Shown: piece by piece, positions 60,421-64,000 of the stretch | Position numbering within the stretch: the stretch's first letter is position 1 | Layout of the letters: every line of letters starts with the position of its first letter | Assembly: GCA_051746985.1 (NCBI GenBank) | Contig: JBNJFP010000002.1 | Location: 62,001-126,000, forward strand | Direction of reading: 5' to 3' | DNA from: Fodinibius sp051746985 | Lineage (GTDB): Bacteria; Bacteroidota; Rhodothermia; Balneolales; Balneolaceae | Length of the DNA stretch: 64,000 nt | Notes under the pieces: model-generated | What the model was told of the DNA's origin: nothing | Databases searched by the model: none | The model's input: only the letters and a program-made list of their open reading frames with translations | Made by a program: the position numbers and the translations under genes

Positions 60421-62100
60421 TCATCCATCCGTAATACAACCCTCCGAGGCAGACGAAACAAGCCGGGCATATTTATAGAGCGATCCGCTGGTGACCGATA
60501 AAGGAGGAGCCACCCAATCTTTACGCCGCTCATCGAGCTCATCATCCGAAAGGTGTACTTTCATGATTCGCTCATCGGCATCAATTGTTATTTTGTCTCC
60601 ATCCTCAAGCAAAGCGATCGTCCCGCCGACCTGCGCTTCCGGCGTTACATGACCGATCACAAACCCATGCGAACCGCCCGAAAAACGTCCGTCGGTAATC
60701 AGTGCCACCTCTTTGCCCAACCCGGCGCCCATAATTGCCGCCGTGATCGAAAGCATCTCCCGCATTCCCGGTCCGCCCTTTGGACCTTCATAGCGAATCA
60801 CAACCACATCTCCTTTCTCGACCTCTCCATTTTCTATTCCCTTCAATCCCTCTTCCTCAGAATTATAGACCCGCGCCGTACCGGTAAATCGCGTACCCTC
60901 CTTCCCCGTAATTTTGGCTACCGCCCCTTCCGAAGCTAAATTGCCGTATAAAATTTGCAGGTGCCCGGTTTCTTTAATGGGATTTTCAACCGGCGCAATG
61001 ATATTTTGCTCTTCAAACAAGCCTGGAACCTCGGCCACATTCTCAGCCAGCGTTTGCCCTGTTACCGTCAGGCAATCGCCATGCAGATACCCATCTTCGA
61101 GCAACAACTTTTGCACCGCCGGAACGCCGCCCACATTATAAAGATCCTCCATCACATACTTACCACTTGGTTTTAGATCAGCCAGATAAGGCGTTCGGTT
61201 GCTGATTTCCTGAAAGTCATCAATCGTAAAAGGGACTTCTGCCGATCGGGCAATAGCCAGCAGGTGCATCACCGCATTCGTTGATCCGCCCAGTGCCACC
61301 GTCATAGTAACAGCATTTTCCAGGGCCTTGCGCGTAATGATATCCCGCGGTGTAATATCTTCTTCGAGTAGATGTAATATCGCCTGTCCAGCTCGCTGAC
61401 ATTCCTCAATTTTTTGTTGATGCGTTGCAGGAATGGAGGAGCTAAACGGCAGGCTCATCCCCATGGTTTCGATGGCCGACGCCATCGTATTGGCGGTGTA
61501 CATACCCCCGCAGGCTCCAGCCCCGGGACAGGCATGCCGGAGTACTTCGTTCATCTCACCTTTACTTATTTCATCCGACAAATACTGCCCGTAAGATTCA
61601 AAAGCCGAGACCACATCGAGATCTTTACCATTCAATTTTCCAGGCCGAATGGTCCCGCCATATACCATAATCGAAGGACGATTAAAGCGAGCCATCGCCA
61701 TAATTGATCCCGGCATATTTTTATCGCAGCCAACAATAGAAATATTGCCATCGTACCACTGGGCCCGCATCACCGTTTCGATAGAATCCGCAATAATTTC
61801 TCGCGACTGCAGTGAATATTTCATTCCCTGGGTTCCCATCGAAATTCCATCGCTTACGCCAATGCTGTGAAACATAAACCCGACAAGTCCGGCATCCCAA
61901 ACGCTATCGCGAACGTGCACAGCAAGATCATTCAAATGCATGTTACAGGGATTCCCCTCCCACCCTGTACTGGCAATACCAACCTGTGCTTTCTTCATAT
62001 CTTCGTCGGTAAGGCCGGCGCCATAAAGCATGGCCTGAGAGCCAACCTGTGATTCTTTTTCGGTAAGTGTGGAGCTGTATTTATTTAGTTTACGAGCCAT
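60421..62100 (-). CDS. ilvD: Dihydroxy-acid dehydratase
   Basis: Iron-sulfur enzyme of branched-chain amino-acid synthesis, giving 2-oxoisovalerate and its homologue. 559 residues. Cluster and active-site segments are visible: NPCNMHLNDLA, GCDKNMPGSIMAMARFNRPS, CPGAGACGGMYTANTMAS and GRFSGGSHGFVIGHVTPE. It is divergent from ilvB; the 200 bp between them should hold both control regions. The product feeds PanB as well as Val/Leu/Ile. Confidence 0.97.
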   Translation of the reverse strand: MARKLNKYSSTLTEKESQVGSQAMLYGAGLTDEDMKKAQVGIASTGWEGNPCNMHLNDLAVHVRDSVWDAGLVGFMFHSIGVSDGISMGTQGMKYSLQSREIIADSIETVMRAQWYDGNISIVGCDKNMPGSIMAMARFNRPSIMVYGGTIRPGKLNGKDLDVVSAFESYGQYLSDEISKGEMNEVLRHACPGAGACGGMYTANTMASAIETMGMSLPFSSSIPATHQQKIEECQRAGQAILHLLEEDITPRDIITRKALENAVTMTVALGGSTNAVMHLLAIARSAEVPFTIDDFQEISNRTPYLADLKPSGKYVMEDLYNVGGVPAVQKLLLEDGYLHGDCLTVTGQTLAENVAEVPGLFEEQNIIAPVENPIKETGHLQILYGNLASEGAVAKITGKEGTRFTGTARVYNSEEEGLKGIENGEVEKGDVVVIRYEGPKGGPGMREMLSITAAIMGAGLGKEVALITDGRFSGGSHGFVIGHVTPEAQVGGTIALLEDGDKITIDADERIMKVHLSDDELDERRKDWVAPPLSVTSGSLYKYARLVSSASEGCITDG

Positions 62101-62243
62101 AAATGGCGTTTTTTAGCGGTTTAAAGGTTAGAATCTAAAATTAATAACGGGCTGAAAAAGTCCCTATTTCAAAAGACAACAAGCTACAATAATCCAAAGA
62201 TTATTCAAGAGAAAGTACAAATCATCTGCATCAAGAATTAAAT

Positions 62244-62272
62244 TTGACATGGGAAATCGCGTTACCTATACT
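62244..62272 (+). promoter_or_regulatory. Strong sigma70-like promoter for the ilvB leader region
   Basis: TTGACA (62244-62249), spacer 17 nt, TATACT (62267-62272). This is a near-consensus housekeeping promoter with the optimal spacing. Transcription would start near 62279, about 25 nt before the TTG start of the Leu/Ile/Val-rich ORF. Confidence 0.7.
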
Positions 62273-62303
62273 GTTGATTCATAATTGAAAGAAACAACAG
62301 AAA

Positions 62304-62555
62304 TTGAATTCACAAGCAATACATACAAACGCATTAGGCAAACAGTCGGGGGCTCATTCCGATCTGTTTGATACCGACAATGCTGTCTTGTTGCTTGTAC
62401 TTTCTTTGCTCACACCCTTCATTTCTTTAGCTGTTTCTATCTCTTCTGTAGTAGAACTAATTAGTGTAGAGACTGTAAAAGGTCTGCTAAACCTACTAAT
62501 TATTCTACCTATTCTAATTTCTGGCATTATTAACCTAATTCTAATTATTAGCTAA
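62304..62555 (+). CDS. Leu/Ile/Val-rich ORF, candidate ilv leader peptide
   Basis: An 83-codon ORF from a TTG (62304; another TTG at 62388 would give about 55 codons). Of the last 56 residues, 35 are Leu, Ile or Val, ending in NLLIILPILISGIINLILII then S. It has few charges and uses many CTA and ATT codons. It lies just downstream of a strong promoter, and after its stop comes a 13-bp hairpin and then ilvB (62646). I infer a regulatory leader whose translation senses branched-chain tRNA charging; the alternative is a small membrane protein. It is longer than the usual 15-35 residue leaders. Confidence 0.55.
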   Translation: MNSQAIHTNALGKQSGAHSDLFDTDNAVLLLVLSLLTPFISLAVSISSVVELISVETVKGLLNLLIILPILISGIINLILIIS

Positions 62556-62564
62556 CCATAACAG

Positions 62565-62619
62565 CCAGAGGTTAGAAACTGAATTCCTGATCATATTTCA
62601 ACTTTCTTCTGACCTCTGG
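62565..62619 (+). promoter_or_regulatory. 13-bp hairpin between the ilv leader and ilvB
   Basis: CCAGAGGTTAGAA (62565-62577) pairs with TTCTGACCTCTGG (62607-62619) with 12 Watson-Crick pairs and one G-U, around a 29-nt loop. There is no U-tract after it, so it is not a classical terminator. It may control ilvB translation, be one partner of an attenuator, or be a processing site. It lies 10 nt past the leader stop and 26 nt before the ilvB ATG. Confidence 0.65.
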
Positions 62620-62645
62620 CGGGAAAAGTATATCTGCGAGGTCAC

Positions 62646-64000
62646 ATGAAATCTGCAAAAGCACATACATCCAACAACAAAACCAACAAGGAATCTCCGC
62701 AACAAAAGTCGGCTCCCGTTTTTAACGGAGCAAGTATTCTTATCAAAACACTGGAAGACCTCGATGTGGATACTGTTTTTGGATATCCCGGCGGGGCGGT
62801 TCTTCCACTTTATGACGAGCTTTTTGACAATAATGATATCAATCACATTCTAATCAGGCACGAGCAGGCCGGATCGCATGCCGCCGACGGCTATGCCCGC
62901 GCCACCGGCAAACCGGGGGTTGTAATGGCTACATCGGGACCGGGCGGAACTAATACCGTAACCGGCATAGCAACGGCAGCCATGGATTCGATTCCGCTCG
63001 TTGTTTTTACCGGCCAGGTACCCAAAGAAATGATCGGCAACGATGCCTTCCAGGAAGCGGATATTGTGGGAATTACGCGTCCCATTACGAAGAACAATTA
63101 TTTGGTTAAGGATGTAAATGAATTGGAGCAGACGGTTCGTGAAGCTTTTCATGTAGCCACAAGCGGGCGTCCGGGCCCGGTTTTGGTTGACCTGCCCAAA
63201 GATATGCTCCAAGCAAAAGGTCGGTATAGTGGCCTTCACAAAGTATCAATACCAAGTTATAAGCCTACCAAGAAGGGACATTTTTCACAGATTCAAAAAG
63301 CGGCCCAATTACTTAGCGAAGCAAAAAAACCGCTGATTTATGCGGGTGGCGGGGTCATCCTCGGAGAAGCCTGGGAAGAACTCACTGCGCTGGCCAAAAA
63401 TCATAATATTCCCGTTACCACGACCCTTATGGGATTAGGCGGATTTCCGGAAAGTAAACCGCAATCGCTCGGAATGCTGGGCATGCATGGTACCTATTAT
63501 GCCAACATGGCCACGACCGAATGCGATGTTCTGCTTGCTGTTGGTGCACGTTTTGATGATCGCGTTACCGGCAACCTCGAAGGGTTTTCGCCCCACTCTA
63601 AAAAAATCCACATCGATATTGATCCCTCCAACATCGGTAAAAACGTAGAAGTTGACGTCCCCATTGTCGGTGACGTAAAACACGTTTTACCGGAAATTGA
63701 CAAGCAAACAGAACAACCAGAAACCAAAAGCTGGTGGGATACGATCAAAACGTGGAAAGAAGAACATCCCCTGAGCATCCCAGAAGAGGACAACAACATC
63801 AAGCCGCAGCAGATGATGCAATCGATCTCTGAGATTACCAATGGTGAAGCCATTGTGGTGACCGATGTGGGGCAACATCAAATGTGGGCGGCCCAGCACT
63901 ATACCTATAACCATCCGCGATCGTTTCTCTCCTCGGGTGGATTAGGCACTATGGGCTACGGCTTTCCGGCTGCCCTGGGGGCCTATTTTGGCTGTCCAGA
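62646..64000 (+). CDS. ilvB: Acetolactate synthase large subunit (C-terminus cut by window edge)
   Basis: ThDP-dependent first enzyme of Val/Leu/Ile synthesis. Translated from the ATG 62646. About 452 residues are visible of roughly 560-600. VDTVFGYPGGAVLPLYDELF, the catalytic-glutamate loop HEQAGSHAADGYARATGK, GPGGTNTVTGIATA and, in the middle domain, GARFDDRVTG are present. The ThDP-binding domain begins (VVVTDVGQHQMWAAQHY) just before the window end. The first 28 residues are a polar Lys/Gln-rich extension. It is preceded by the candidate leader and hairpin. Confidence 0.95.
   Translation, partial: MKSAKAHTSNNKTNKESPQQKSAPVFNGASILIKTLEDLDVDTVFGYPGGAVLPLYDELFDNNDINHILIRHEQAGSHAADGYARATGKPGVVMATSGPGGTNTVTGIATAAMDSIPLVVFTGQVPKEMIGNDAFQEADIVGITRPITKNNYLVKDVNELEQTVREAFHVATSGRPGPVLVDLPKDMLQAKGRYSGLHKVSIPSYKPTKKGHFSQIQKAAQLLSEAKKPLIYAGGGVILGEAWEELTALAKNHNIPVTTTLMGLGGFPESKPQSLGMLGMHGTYYANMATTECDVLLAVGARFDDRVTGNLEGFSPHSKKIHIDIDPSNIGKNVEVDVPIVGDVKHVLPEIDKQTEQPETKSWWDTIKTWKEEHPLSIPEEDNNIKPQQMMQSISEITNGEAIVVTDVGQHQMWAAQHYTYNHPRSFLSSGGLGTMGYGFPAALGAYFGCP

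Noticed and set aside
62598..62846. Minus-strand 82-codon ORF at the ilvB start
   Set aside because: Antisense to the start of ilvB and its hairpin; no motif.

Overview
This 64 kb stretch is ordinary chromosomal DNA: densely coding, moderate GC, with no rRNA, tRNA, CRISPR, prophage or intact IS element that I can see. The best guess for the source is a Balneolota/Rhodothermota-type or other Bacteroidota-related bacterium. This is an inference from several signs together: recurring -7 boxes of the form TAnnTTTG ahead of genes, a bacillithiol-type YtxJ thioredoxin-like protein, long-form HisG with fused HisIE, a DPP4-type S9 peptidase, ComF, a long LepB, DUF4382 and OPT proteins, AC-rich repeats around a four-helix-bundle gene, and use of TTG/GTG starts. 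No species call is possible from sequence reading alone.

Layout. 1-4660 (minus): a long housekeeping run comF, membrane protein, histidine phosphatase, ubiE/menG, fabZ, panB, surE (cut by the window edge). 4812-14397 (plus): rodZ-like, ligA, 7TM-HD phosphohydrolase, xer recombinase, ggt, mtnA. 14415-16626 (minus): ytxJ-like, pfkA, a YrdC/Sua5-family gene. 16847-28640: a UPF0173 hydrolase (plus), then minus-strand DPP4-like peptidase, ZIP transporter, phosphohexomutase, lgt, cysS and a large AsmA-like protein, with a frameshifted small gene and a palindromic repeat element in the 20.7-21.2 kb gap. 28852-34725 (mostly plus): pcm, a DUF368 polyprenyl-phosphate carrier, UspA, MscS (minus), OsmC, rlmN. 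34739-38721 (minus): lepB, a secreted hypothetical, lepA, a thiamine-binding-like protein.

39143-54307 is the most informative part. A DUF4382 lipoprotein is followed by the histidine operon. Its 5' end carries a very clear 22-residue leader peptide with five histidines, pointing to attenuation. hisG-hisD-hisC-hisB-hisH are tightly packed. An envelope export module then splits the pathway: a LolA-like protein, two FtsX/LolC-type permeases, a LolD-type ATPase and an outer-membrane barrel. It has its own TetR-type palindrome just before the first ATG. hisA follows the module, and hisF-hisIE lie about 1.1 kb further on under separate promoter candidates. Inside the export module, between the second permease and its ATPase, sits a four-helix-bundle (S23/IVP family) gene bordered on both sides by degenerate AACCCG-type repeats; it looks like an inserted cassette. 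HisB carries an N-terminal region that looks like a HAD phosphatase fold without its catalytic aspartates.

54393-64000: a lipoprotein acetamidase/formamidase, an OPT transporter, an OsmC protein, metZ, a flavin amine oxidase, ilvD (minus), and divergently ilvB (plus, cut by the window end). Ahead of ilvB lie a near-consensus TTGACA-N17-TATACT promoter, an 83-codon ORF extremely rich in Leu/Ile/Val, and a 13-bp hairpin. Together they suggest a second, branched-chain amino-acid attenuator.
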